64,000 bases of DNA from Malaya genurostris (Eukaryota > Arthropoda > Insecta > Diptera > Culicidae). The stretch is taken from contig NC_080571.1 of the NCBI RefSeq assembly GCF_030247185.1, positions 235,568,666 to 235,632,665 of the forward strand, written 5' to 3'. This document shows, piece by piece, positions 11,683 to 22,535 of the stretch. The notes below the pieces were generated by a model that did not search any database, was not told the DNA's origin, and saw only the letters and a program-made list of their open reading frames with translations. Positions within the stretch are counted from its first letter, which is position 1. Every line of letters begins with the position of its first letter. The position numbers and the translations under genes are program-made.

Positions 11683-12488
11683 TAATAATAGATTGCACCT
11701 TCCTTGAGATGTCGAAATAAATTCCATTTTAGAGCTTACGGTTATTCACGGTACTACCAGAACCAGTATTCAAGAAACAGCATAACCGACAACGATTCGT
11801 ATGGCCATAAATTAATATGACGTATAAATAGTTTCGAGTCCAACTTTGAAGCTTTTTTGGAGTGTCATCTTCTATATCTTCATGAATTTTAAAAACTCAT
11901 CACCCTGTAATTCCAGAATCGGATAAAATTCATTAATTTTGTATGGGACCATAAATCCTTTAATTTGAATTTTTGTAGTTGAAATTTGATTTGGACTTTT
12001 TTGAGAAAACGATTGATACTGGAACCGGAATTCTAAAATGTTCCGATACTGGAACCGGAATTCTAAAATCGGTGTAGCCGAAGTCAGTTAAATCCATCTC
12101 AAGTGCTGTATAGTTTACATTTGATTCAAACTGTTTGAAAATCAGTGTAGACATCCTTGAGGAATCGTAGTGCGAATTAAATTTTTGGGTACCTTCCAAA
12201 TCGAAAACTAAATACCGCAAAAATTGAGATAAGTTTATTTGGTTATCGACTATCCAAATCTACAAACCCGATAAACCTAATAAATTTGTGCGAAATGGAC
12301 ATGTTTATACTAATCACCCTGTATCTCAAAACCGGAAGTTGGATCCGACTAAAAAGCGAGATATTTTATAGGATCTTAAGACTTTTCATTTCACTCTTTT
12401 ATGGTTCCTAGATTTCATTTGAATCTTAGTTCGGTTCAGTCATCTACGAGAAAAATGAGTAACACTATTTTGATTTCGTTTCTCATAT
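11683..12488. repeat. Degenerate family F body
   Basis: Contains family F signatures (CACCCTGTAATTCC, CACCCTGTATCTCAAAACC, GTATGGGACCATAAA). Also a 30-bp tandem duplication of GATACTGGAACCGGAATTCT plus 10 bases at 12014-12073. No gene is seen. Confidence 0.5.
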
Positions 12489-12625
12489 TAAAGACTGTCC
12501 CAGAAAGTATGGACGCACTTTGATTTCGCTGTAAATAATTCACAGGTGCTAGATGTTCAAATTTTATTCGATATACTGATAATATTAGACTACAACAACA
12601 GAATATTATTCTCAACATTTGCTAC

Positions 12626-13845
12626 TTAGCCATTGTAGACTAGCTGGCGCACCTTCTTGCGAACGTTCCTCATTAAATTCCGTACAGACTTCTTGGCGAC
12701 AAGTTTTGAAACTTTTTTCCAATCTTTTTCGAACTGTTGAATGGTTTCGGATGCCGAGACATGTTTCCTAAGATGTGCCTTCGTTTATTCCCAAAATTCC
12801 TCAATTCATATCTTTTGGGACGAAAGTGACATTTTTGGTAGTATACCATTCTACCGTTGATTTCGAGTAGTGGCAAGAAGCAAGATCTGGCCAGAAGACA
12901 ACAGGATCCTTGTGGCTTCGAATCATGGGTAGAAGTCGTTTTTGTAAACATTCCTTGATGTATATTTTGCTGTTCATTGAAGCAGTGGTGATGAAGGGTT
13001 TCGAAATCTTACCGCAGCTACAAACTGCTTGCCAGACCATAGCTTTCTTACCAAATTTTTCGACTTCAATCGATGTCTCGGACTGGTTTAACACTTGTCC
13101 TTCTCGCACCGTATAATATTGTGGTCCGGCAAGAATTTGTAATCGAGTTTCACGTACACTCTTAGAAAAAATGAAATTTACACTTCACATAAATTCAAGC
13201 ATGTCGTAATTTCTTCGGTGACGACACAATATCACATCTTCTAATATATAAAAATAGATTTTGCGTCTGTATCGATGTAAGCTTCAGCTAAACTAAACTG
13301 TGAAGTTAATGATATGACTTATCTTTACATGTTTTCAATTGTGAATATAAGATAATCACGACGCTCCTTTTATGTGCATCTATGGAGATGTAAATTTTTC
13401 CAAATGTGTAGGTTTCGTCGTCCATGATTATGCAGTTCAAATTTCCAGCAAGAATCGTATTGTACAGCTTTCGAACCCTCGGCCTGATCGATGCTTCTTG
13501 TTTCGGACTACGTTTTGGTTGTTTCTGCTTCTCATAGGTTCGAAGATTCAAACGTTCTTTAGCACGAAGAACATTTGACTTCGAAGTGCCCACTTTTTTC
13601 CACATCCCGAACTGAAACCTCCTTCTTTTGCTCGAACGCCTTCAGTATACGTTTATCCAACTGAGGGTTAGCAGGACCTTTTTTCGACCTGTTTTCGGTT
13701 TTTCCTCACCGAACTTCCTGATTGCATTTCGTACGGCTTTTTCACTTACTCCTTCCATTTTTGCTATCTTTCTCAGTGACAGTTCGCGTTCTGTGCACCA
13801 TTTGTACGCAATTTTTCGACGTTGTTCTCGTGAAAGTCCACGCAT
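12626..13845 (-). pseudogene. D37E transposase (disrupted)
   Basis: Starts MRGLSREQRRKIAYKWC at 13845, with an HTH region (SLRKIAKMEGVSEKAVRNA). It continues through KVGTSKSNVLRAKERL to the first catalytic aspartate in IIMDDETY. The MITE at 13157-13408 splits the gene directly after DETY; the reading resumes at YVKLDYKFL, then GKKAMVWQAVC, and the second aspartate in WPDLASCHYSK. A small deletion after FVPKDMN removes the conserved stretch before the catalytic glutamate and shifts frame, leaving EEFW. The C-terminus is readable to VYNG and a stop at 12626. Several frameshifts; inactive. Confidence 0.85.
13157..13408. mobile_element. TA-flanked MITE (252 bp) inside the D37E transposase gene
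   Basis: Ends CACTCTTAGAAAAAATGAAA and, reversed, CACATTTGGAAAAATTTACA. TA lies at 13155-13156 and 13409-13410. Removing the element and one TA restores the codon run D-E-T-Y-V-K of the transposase. It shares its ends and an internal block (GACGCTCC, TTTATGTGCATCT) with MITEs at 50522, 51153 and 53122. Non-coding. Confidence 0.88.
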
Positions 13846-14000
13846 TTCGAAACAAACTAATGAAAACGAATAAACAACTGCAGAAGTGGTTAGAGAAGAG
13901 TGTAAAGAACAGGACGCAGCCATAAAAATTGACAGATTCTGAACCATTGCGAAATGGCAGCGGTTTTTGGTTGCGTCCATACTTTTTGGGACAGTCTCTA

Positions 14001-15419
14001 CGTAGTAAAATCAAATCATCAAGCTGAACTTGTAATATGATTGGATCCTGAATCGGTGGTTCAGAACCTAAAGCACTAGATTCCAAACCCAAATCTGGAT
14101 AGATTCTGAGTGCCAGTAGTATCGTTACACTAACCATCCACGAGAAGTTGGGTTGCGAAGACTGTTAAATACGATAAGGTTTAATTTCGTATCGTAATAG
14201 TCGATTAAAATAAAAAAAAACTTGTTCCACAAACCTAGAAAAACAATCATTCGTCTATTGCCGGAAGTTTTCAGTAGCAGTCCCTTATTTTGGTACCGCT
14301 CAAACCACACACTAGCCGTTAACGAAGCCCCAATAAACAATTCGTTCGCGAAAACGTAATTTCAGTCAATTTCAAATTGCCCAAAACGTTTACCTATGTT
14401 TTCAAGGAAAATCTCCAAAACGCTTTTGAAACTGAAATTATTCCTTGCCAATTATCAGCATTTACAGCCGACATTGGCAAACTACAAGCATCGTCATCGA
14501 CAAGAAAAATCGAGTCATTCTGCACCAAAAGGTTTCACGGTAGAGCCAAATTTTCTGTCGATAATTTAAAGCCATTCTGGTTTCGTTCAGTCCCCCACAC
14601 AGCAATACGAAGCACGATCGAAATCTGCATCAACCTTGCGCATTTATAGCAGCGACTGTTCAAATAATGGTAGGTCTACAGATTTTCAGCCGGGCCAACC
14701 TTTGAGGTCACATAATTACAGTACCGGTGAATAAGCCAGATAAACAAATTGCACGGAGAGGAACTAGCTCTCGATTGCTGACGAACGCTTTATTTGCCCA
14801 TCTTTTAAACATTTACTTTTACCACTTTTTGTTTTTTGTTTCGTTGATTATGAAAACAATTATGCTTGGAGGCTGATAAAATAATTTTCTACTGGTACAA
14901 ATTGTGCAAATAGTGAAAGTGATTGTCATGCTATGAATTTTAGATAGCACTCGACCGGTCTCTGTCAACCGGTTAATATCACCGGATTATGAAAACAACA
15001 ATTACGATGTTGTTGATGTCTTTCCGAACGGTTGTGATTTACAATGCTGTGTAAACGATATCACATGGCTGTTTACTTTTAGATTCAATGAAAACCGAAT
15101 TTCGGAACAATTGATTCATGGCGGTTTAAATCATAAATGATAGCAAGCTGAAGCTTTGGTATAATATTGTGACGTGAAACGTGACTATCGACTGAATTCA
15201 TCTTCAATTCGCAGTGTCATGTTTTACTACTCTTCTGTTCCATGTGGTCTCACGAAGCGGTACCCTTTGAACACACTTCAAAGAAAACTCATCAATCAAT
15301 AGTTTGTTTTAAAATGTAATCTGAATAGTTCATGTTGATATCCTAATTCAATGACAATCAAACAGGATACTACTGTGGGCAAAAAATAGTAATACTGTGT
15401 TAATAATTTCAACATTCTT
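14001..15419. other. Non-coding, unassigned
   Basis: No gene, tandem array or clear transposon end is recognised. Short ORFs lack codon structure or known motifs. Confidence 0.4.
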
Positions 15420-15850
15420 TATTTATTCTTTCAAATTTATTTCGTCCCCCTTGAAATAATCCCCCTAGCCACAATACACTTGTGCCAACGATTTTTCCTA
15501 TCCTCTAAACAGTTGTTAAAGTCAATTTCCGGAATAACTTTTAACGCGCGTAGCGATTCACGTTTGATGTCTTCAATTGACTCAAAACGGTTTTCCAAGA
15601 GCGGTTGTTTGAGTTTGTTAAATAGTCAGAAGTCACACGGAGTTAAATCAGGCGAATACGGTGGTTGCGGAACGATATTGGTTGAATTTTGGCGACTAAA
15701 TCACGAAGAATCGATGCAATGGTACAATGGGACGCATAACACTCAAACACGCATTCTCTTTTTGGGACCTTTCGGGTGCGAACAAAAAAAAACTGCTTCG
15801 AAGCGCGAAGCGCACGCGGTACCCATTTTGAAAAAATTTTGAGAACAAAT
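15420..15850 (-). pseudogene. Mariner transposase C-terminal relic
   Basis: The minus strand reads SKWVPRALRASK, then SHCTIAS, and in another frame YSPDLTPCDF followed by a stop and LFNKLKQPLLENRFESIED, ending KNRWHKCIVA. This is the C-terminal half of a D,D34D transposase with its third aspartate (PCDF), broken by frameshifts and a stop. Inverted ends were not identified. Confidence 0.7.
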
Positions 15851-15974
15851 TGTAAACAATAGTCAGCTGATTTATTCTCGCATTGCATGAAGGACACTAC
15901 TGCCCTCTGTGTTAAAAAAAATCACACCATTTCACTTTACGGATAGCGAGTAATCGTGACGACACTCTTATGTA

Positions 15975-16130
15975 ACAGACTGTATGGGACCATAAAGCCT
16001 TCCATTTGAGCCTAAGTATGTGAAAATCGGTTCAGCCGTTCTTTAGAAAATGAAGTGAGTTCCATTCTGGAGATTTCGGCCACTATTTTCTGTACTTTCG
16101 GAACCGAGAACTGAGAATCGGCTCTTTTAG
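15975..16130 (+). repeat. Family F fragment
   Basis: Carries the family F signature TATGGGACCATAAAGCCTTC, then GTGAAAATCGGTTCAGCCGT, followed by a degenerate CGGAACCGAGAACTGAGAAT block. Non-coding. Confidence 0.5.
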
Positions 16131-18354
16131 TCAGTGACTAACATAACCTACAAATTGAAACAACATTCTTACTTGATTAAACAAGCAACTGCGATAAACA
16201 GTGAGGCTGTTCCAAACCATATAAGTCACTTCGTTTCTAACATGAGTCAGTTTACAGTTCGCCATGTAGACGAGGAAAAGGATGTGTTTTTAGCAGCCAG
16301 CAGGGATAGAAAAAAAAATAAACTGATCGTACAAAGCATCATCTGCGTGTTTTATCGCGTTGTTTTCTGTAATGAGAAATTTAGTTAACCCAGTGCAGTT
16401 CTACGGTTAGAAGAATTTTTTTAGGTAGATGACTTTTTTGAAAATTTATCAGTTTTTCGCGGTTTCTATAATCGGTCTTTTTCTAACGATTTAATACTCG
16501 TTTGGGTTGTCAACATAAGGTAAAATCCGTTAGAATTATTCAGCATCGCCTAGAAAAGTAAAACAATATTTTGCTATGATTCGAAACGTATTATTAAGAA
16601 TAATTGCGTTTCTTATGCTTTCTTTTCAATGTAAAAAGGATGAAGATGCTAGTAGTGAACTAATCAACCTTCAACGAGCGTCTGATGTCTCAGAGGAAAA
16701 CAAAAGTAGCCCTAGTAATCGTTCGCCGAATTCAATAAAATCTCTTGAATTAAAGCAAAAGAAGTTCTTGTAATCATTATCGGATACCAAAAAAATTTTA
16801 AACTGAAACTTCCAAAAAAAAGTTTGTTTTTGTATTTCTGTAAAAGTTAACCAAAATATTCTATGAACCATACATCTACCATTGTATTTGCCTTTCTCTA
16901 TAGAAAGGATATAGAACTGCTGAATAAAACTGATGTTGATAGGATTTCCGATCATTCTCTTGTGTTGTATACTGAGTTAAATGTGTTTGAAAGTGTGCAT
17001 CTTTTCTGCGCTTAAAACCACCTCAGAAAATAATCATATTAGGCTCTTTTGACAACTTCACTTTGCTTTCTCTTAAGAAATACTTATTCCAGAAATCTTT
17101 AATCAGATTTCATTTCAATTATTGGGTAAAGTTGGCGACGTTCTGCCTACTGAACAGTTCCCGAAATTAACAGCAGAAAAGAAGACAAAATCAGGAACGA
17201 CTTTCTCCGGTTTGGATGAAACTTTGCACATGTTACCCGTCAGTATGACCAAATATTATTTCTTCACGGACAGGGAGACCGATTCGACTCAGGGTCATGT
17301 TTAATAGTTTTATTGCAGTTACTTTTCTAAGAATCAGACAATTAAACGAAAAAAAATTATAAAAAATATACGCATCTTTAGTTTTTCTACAATCTTGTTA
17401 TTTTTTATTAAAATCTTGTTTTTGGAAGCAACCTTTACCGTTAAAGTGATTCAGGGTTAGCCAGTTAACTCTTTCACGACCACAAGATGTCCAGGACGAA
17501 ATATGTCAGTACAACACAATATTTTAGCTATTGTGGGTGTAAAGTAAGAGAATATCACCGGAAAACCATAGCAGGGTGCATAAGTTTCCTATAATTTCAT
17601 GGGAACTATTTTATATTATTATGTTTCTCAGAAACAAATAAACGTCGAGTTAAGTTTATTATATCGTAATTTAATTTTTTTTTCTTTAATTGCTTTAATT
17701 ATCAGAATAGTTAAAATAAATAATTAGTTATGGTATTCTACGAAACGATTTCGTGTACTTGTTTAGCACAAGTGGACGTTGCACATAACACATATATTAT
17801 GTGTTCTATTTGGTATACGTCGTTTTGCACAAATTTGTTTAATGCAATAAAGATTAACAGTTCTTTTTTTTAATTCGTTCAGAAACACATTTGTCGCCTT
17901 GGAAATAAATTTTTCAACACTCAGTAAAAAAACATATTATAATAGAAGAGAAAAATATTTCCCTTGAGCGTTAAGGGATTAAATATTAGAGTATGATTTT
18001 AAATATAAGAAGAAATACATGACGTGAATACGAATAAAACTAACACATTTTTTCACACTTATACAAATCTAAAATCGTTCGCATTAATTGATTGATTGTT
18101 TGAAGTTTTCACTTCTTCGCTTCTAGTGCACCTTAGTATAGGACATTCAAACCAAACATATTCTAGCATACGATCAAATGAGGTGGACCAAAGCAGAGTC
18201 AAAAGATTGCCAGCCGCTAAGCAGCTCACTGTGCTATTAAAATTTATATTGACATTGGTATTTCAAAGGAAGAAATTTAAAAAAAAGTTCTTTGGGATTG
18301 ATTTCAGGTTCTAGGAAAACAAGAAATTAAATTTCCTTAAAAGTAAAGCTTCTA
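16131..18354. other. Non-coding, A+T-rich; two repeat fragments
   Basis: No gene is seen. A family F terminus (TTTGCCTTTCTCTATAGAAA) is at about 16884-16910. A fragment of the inverted-repeat family of 37063/44410 (ACGTGAATACGAATAAAACT) is at about 18021-18046. Confidence 0.45.
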
Positions 18355-19311
18355 CTACTGAATATTGTTGAAAATAATGGTCACTTCTCGGAGCGAATCG
18401 CCGATCGACCAATAAGCCTCAATCGCTATTGAAAAATCGCCGATCGACCAATAAGCCTCAATCGCTATTTTCCTCTGATGTGAAGGAACAGCTGAACAAT
18501 CTCCGGATACATATATGGCAGTTTTCAGTTGCGTCATGATTGCAAAGGTATCGAAATTTCACCTTCGGAAAAATTACACAATTTTACCGTAGTGACAAAA
18601 TGCCAAAACACACCAGAATAGCGAAAAAGCGTAATTGCTGCGTAGGATCAGATTACAGTCGCTTCTTTGGGTATTCTTTAAGGTGTATTTCTTTGTTTAC
18701 CGTTCCGATAACGATCAATCTTTAGCTTGCTCAACCACAGCTGCATATTGCCTGCCAAACCGAATATTTTTTGGAAACTTGGCCTTTTTTCTTCCTGAAA
18801 TGCTTCTCTACGTCATTCCGTTGAATGGCAGTATGAAAAGATATTTCGGAAAGTTAAAATTTTCCAGCACAAAGGTTTTATCGTCTATTATCAAGCTGGA
18901 ACACTTCATAAAATATTCGCGATACAACTTGCGAGCCCGGGTTTTAGCCATCACATTCTGTTTATTATTACGGTTCGGAATAGTTTTCAACTTGAACGGC
19001 TTCATACCTTCATACCAGTGCTTGCAAGTATGTACGAAAGTTGAAGACATTTCTATTTTGCTAGGCACAGTACGTACCGAAAGATCTAGTTTCTTATGCG
19101 ATATTTACTTCACCTTCGCTCCCAACCTCTATAGCTGGTGTAAAACGTGTATCGAAAGAACGTTAGGAACCGTGCTTGCAAGGAAATCAAGCTTTTTTGC
19201 GAGTTTTCTTACTGTCAGATCCGGATTTTTATTGCAACCACACACAATTGCTTTTTGAACTTGGTTTTCTTTCGACGCTATTTTCGATCTTGAAGCTTGT
19301 ATTATCCCCAA
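18355..19311 (-). pseudogene. D37E-type transposase relic
   Basis: The minus strand shows an N-terminal HTH-like part (NPDLTVRKLAKKLDFLASTV), then KTRARKLYREY, then LIIDDKTFV (first catalytic aspartate region), then a decayed stretch. Near the low-coordinate end is the catalytic-glutamate motif IEAYWSI, tandemly duplicated. Frames change several times. A different copy and lineage from the element at 12491. Confidence 0.6.
18396..18470. repeat. 39-bp tandem duplication over the catalytic-Glu motif
   Basis: Two nearly identical 39-bp units starting AATCGCCGATCGACCAATAA. As 39 is a multiple of 3, the minus frame reads the motif IEAYWSIGD twice. It arose within the transposase relic. Confidence 0.85.
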
Positions 19312-20602
19312 AAGATAATTTTACTCATTAGACAGAAAAACGCGAGGATGAAGTATTTCCAAAGATAGACTATCTTGATCAAAAAGTTCCAGGAATTATT
19401 CAGAAAATTAAAAATACAAGATTATTCATCAAAATCGATATTATCCCCTTCGACTGCAACACACTTATGCCAGCGCTTGATCCAATCCTTGAAAAATTTT
19501 TACCTTTCTCATATAGAAAGGTTGTGCAATCACTGTGGAAACCGACTTTTTAACTGAGGCCCCAAGGGCCGAATGTCATATACCATTCGACTCGGCTCGA
19601 CGAACTGAGCAAATGTCTGTGTGTGCATGTAACAATAATGTATACTCGATTTTCTCAAAGACCGCGCAACCGATTCTCTTCAAGATTCAAATTAAAAGTC
19701 TTGTGGTCCCATAGGTTGCAATTGAATTTCATCTGGTTGCAATTGAATTTCATCAGTTACGGGGTAAAATGTTCAGATTTTTCAACCCCATATAATCCTA
19801 CCAAATTTCATCCGGATGCGACTTCCGGTTCCGGAATTACAAACTGATCGGTATACAAATTTCATTTTCAGGGACGTGGTTTTTTACATGACACGGCAAA
19901 ATTCCAACAAATCCATTCAAATGGCCGTATAATTCTTGAATTGGACAGATTTGGTTACTTGACTACCAAATACTTTGATTTCGGGTACACCGGATCTACG
20001 TTTCAGATTCCGGAAGTACAAAAAAGAGATCTTATACTCTAAACCGGAAATCACTCCAATTTCTTAGAAGCCGATGAACCGATTTTAACAAACTCAAATT
20101 CAAATGGAAGGTCTTGTAGTCCCATACCCAATTCCTGAATATTATTTGGATCTGACATCCGGTTCCGGAAATATGGGGTAAAAAGTGCACCAACTTTTCT
20201 CAGCTGAACTGATTTTCACAAGCTCAGATTCAAATGAAAGGTCTTGTGATCCCATACAAAATTCCTGATTTTTGTTTGGATAGGACTTTCGGTTCCGGAG
20301 TTATGGGGTAAAATGTGCAAACAATTGAAATAAGCGTACTAATATTTCTCAAACCGAACCAAACAAAAATTCAAATGAATGGTCTTATGATTCTTTACAA
20401 AACTTCTGAATTTCATCTGGATCCAACTTCCAATTTCCGAATTATAGGGTAAAGGGGCGAAACAAATTACTTTAAAAAAGTTCTAAATCGACATCAAAAA
20501 TGCTCCAATCGGTAGTAATTATCAGTAGACGGCAAAACAAAGCGATTCCGGTTATTCTTTCAAGAATCGGAGAAAATTATTTTGAAGAATACCACAGTAT
20601 TA

Positions 20603-21505
20603 TCAGGTGTACAACTTTGCTTCCGCCGTTTTCCGATAGGTGGCTGTACCGGCTGAGGCTGGTTAAAATACATAGATGATAATACCTTTAAAGTGAGTAT
20701 GTACAGTGCCTAACGAATTGTCATCGCCGTTTTAGTGACAGTTGTTCTTGTTTTCGTATTATTCACGCTCGAAAATGTCTATTTATGTGCCCAATTCTCG
20801 CCATTTGCGGAAAGTTTTGCTTTTCTGTTACAATTCGAAAAAAAATGCAACTGAAGCGCATCGAATGCTTTCAGAAACTTACGGTGATGCTGCTTCTAGT
20901 AAAAGAATGTATCGGGAGTGGTTTCAACGTTTTAAAAATGATGATTTCGATGTCGAAGACAAACATGATGGTGGAAGAGAAAAAACCTCCAAAGATGAAT
21001 AACAATTTACTACGAGCTCTTAAAACCGGGTGAAACCATCACAGGAGATCGCTACCGAACGCAACTGATGTCGCGCGCTAAAAGAAAAGCGGCCACAGTA
21101 TCAAGAGCGACATGGCAAAGTCATGTCCTCCAACACGACAATGCTCGGCCTCACGTCGCAAAAGTGGTCAAAAAGTACCTGGAAACGCTGAAATGGGAAG
21201 TCTTGCCCCACCCATCGTATTCCCCAGATGTCGCCCCTTCTGACTTCCACCTATTCCGTTCGATGGCACATGGCCTGGCAGATCAACATTTCAATCCTTC
21301 GAAGAGTTGGAAAAATGGATTGCTTCATGGATAGCGTCAAAAAAGGACTCCTTTATCGAGCCGGGATCCGAAAATTTCCGGAAAGATGGGAGAAAGTTTT
21401 TCGCTAGCGACGGACAATACTTTGAATAATACATCTGTAAGCACTTTTTCGCAATAAAGGTTTAAATTTTGGAAAAAACCGGCGGAAGCAAAATTGTACA
21501 CCTAA
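20603..21505 (+). mobile_element. Internally deleted mariner, copy 2 (903 bp)
   Basis: Same terminal repeats as copy 1 (TCAGGTGTACAACTTTGC), with TA flanks at 20601-20602 and 21506-21507. It has the same internal deletion (AAAGATGAATAACAATTTAC junction near 20990-21010) as the copy at 10769 and further small deletions in the C-terminal part. Confidence 0.9.
20775..21429 (+). pseudogene. Mariner transposase, N- and C-terminal parts joined (copy 2)
   Basis: N-terminal part MSIYVPNSRHLRKVLLFCYN through EWFQRFKNDDFDVEDKHDGG. After the shared deletion, HDNARPHVAK and YSPDVAPSDFHLF give the second and third catalytic aspartates. The first aspartate is gone. The tail is frameshifted relative to copy 1. 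Ends DGQYFE at 21429. Confidence 0.85.
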
Positions 21506-21555
21506 TATGATAGAATGATTGATATGAGAAAGGCATCGTTACACCACTAGGTAGA

Positions 21556-21800
21556 TTAAAACAGGTTTGATATTCAGTTTTCGGCCATCTGCAATTTTTC
21601 CATAATCTCATTTCGGGTGCAGAAACGCGTTCCACAGAGCGGTTTCTTGAGTCGACCGAATAGGAAACCGAATTCTTGAGTCGACCGAGTAGGAAAAAAT
21701 CGCAGGGAGTCAAATCAGGTGAATTCGGTGGTTGATGAATGGTATTCATTTTATTTTTATCTAAATTCAAGGGTGTAGAGATTTTGTCGCGAACAAACAA
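21556..21800 (-). pseudogene. Mariner-type transposase C-terminal relic
   Basis: The minus strand reads IHQPPNSPDLTPCDFFLLGR, the region of the third catalytic aspartate, followed by a locally duplicated segment (a 31-bp direct repeat of CTTGAGTCGACCGA) and a degraded C-terminus. It abuts the family F terminus. No ends identified. Confidence 0.6.
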
Positions 21801-22189
21801 ACCTTAGCAACGAAGTATGTAAAATCTCTGGACCTTTTCCGCCTAACTCAGAATGAATGAATTTCGACCCTGTCATTATCTTTGGCAAATCTCGCATCAG
21901 AAACTTATAACTCCTCCATATGAAAAATTCTAAAATGGCGTATTCATATGCAATATTGAAAACACCATTTCTATACATTTCATTTCTTCGGGAAATTTTC
22001 ATATTTTTGGTAATAACTACAATCTATTAGCGGCTGGTATGCCGTCAAATTGACGTACCAAGAAAGACATTGAACTTCGGAGCAAATAAGTGTTTTGCAA
22101 AAAGCATTTACTCTACATCTGCATAGCGGATTATGTTGATATGAGAGGTAGCATTAATAGCTCAGCATAATCCGTTTGGAACCAAGCTT
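21801..22189. other. Non-coding, unassigned
   Basis: No feature recognised. Confidence 0.4.
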
Positions 22190-22535
22190 CTAGATGACCA
22201 ACCATTATTTCTGGTGCTTCCGGAATCCGAAACCAAAAATCAGTCTACTGACAATGACTACCGATTGGAGTAATTTTGAGCACAGTTTAGAATTTTTTTA
22301 CGTGTTTGCTGTGACGGTATAAAATGTTTAACACTCTTCACTCTGTAAATCCAGAACCGGAGATCGGATCCGGATAAAATTCAGAGATTCCGTATGAGAT
22401 CACGAGAGCTTTCATTTGAACCTAAGTTTGTGAAAATTGGTTCAGCCATCTTGGCCATCGGCACTCCAGGCCTCGGTTCAAATGTCGGTTTTCACGGTTT
22501 TACATAACGTTATTATAAAGGAAAGACAAAAAAAT
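22190..22535 (+). repeat. Family F fragment with right end
   Basis: Body signatures AACCGGAGATCGGATCCGGA and AAAATTGGTTCAGCCATCTT, then a GGCCTCGGTTCAAATGTCGG block and a degenerate AAAGGAAAGAC terminus, in the same order as the end of 27531-29153. Non-coding. Confidence 0.55.

Larger units (their letters stand above)
12491..13998 (-). mobile_element. D37E (ITmD37E-like) Tc1/mariner-type transposon, 1508 bp
   Basis: Inverted ends AAGACTGTCCCAGAAAGTAT at the left and, reversed, GAGACTGTCCCAAAAAGTAT at the right. TA dinucleotides flank both ends (12489-12490 and 13999-14000). It encodes a decayed transposase on the minus strand and carries a 252-bp MITE inside that gene. The family is known from mosquitoes; the assignment here is by motif. 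Confidence 0.85.
19500..21555 (-). repeat. Family F element, reverse orientation, carrying a mariner
   Basis: The left side begins CCTTTCTCATATAGAAAGGT and continues with a CCGACTTT...GGGCCGAATG...CCATTCGACTCGG block and TGTGTGTG, the reverse complement of the right end of the copy at 27531-29153. The interior (19640-20590) is several degenerate units of about 120 bp, each with AAATGAAAGGTCTTGTG-, ATCCGACTTCCGGTTCCGG- and GGGGTAAAATG-like pieces. The far end (21510-21555) is the reverse complement of the CCACCTAGTGGTG terminus. A mariner (20603-21505) is inserted near that end. Non-coding; superfamily unknown. Confidence 0.65.

Noticed and set aside
12801..13109. A plausible standalone protein on the minus strand
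   Set aside because: It is an internal piece of the D37E transposase, continuous in motif order with neighbouring pieces.
19500..20600. CRISPR-like or satellite array
   Set aside because: Units are degenerate, unevenly spaced and dispersed in the genome segment; this is the body of a mobile repeat in a eukaryotic setting.
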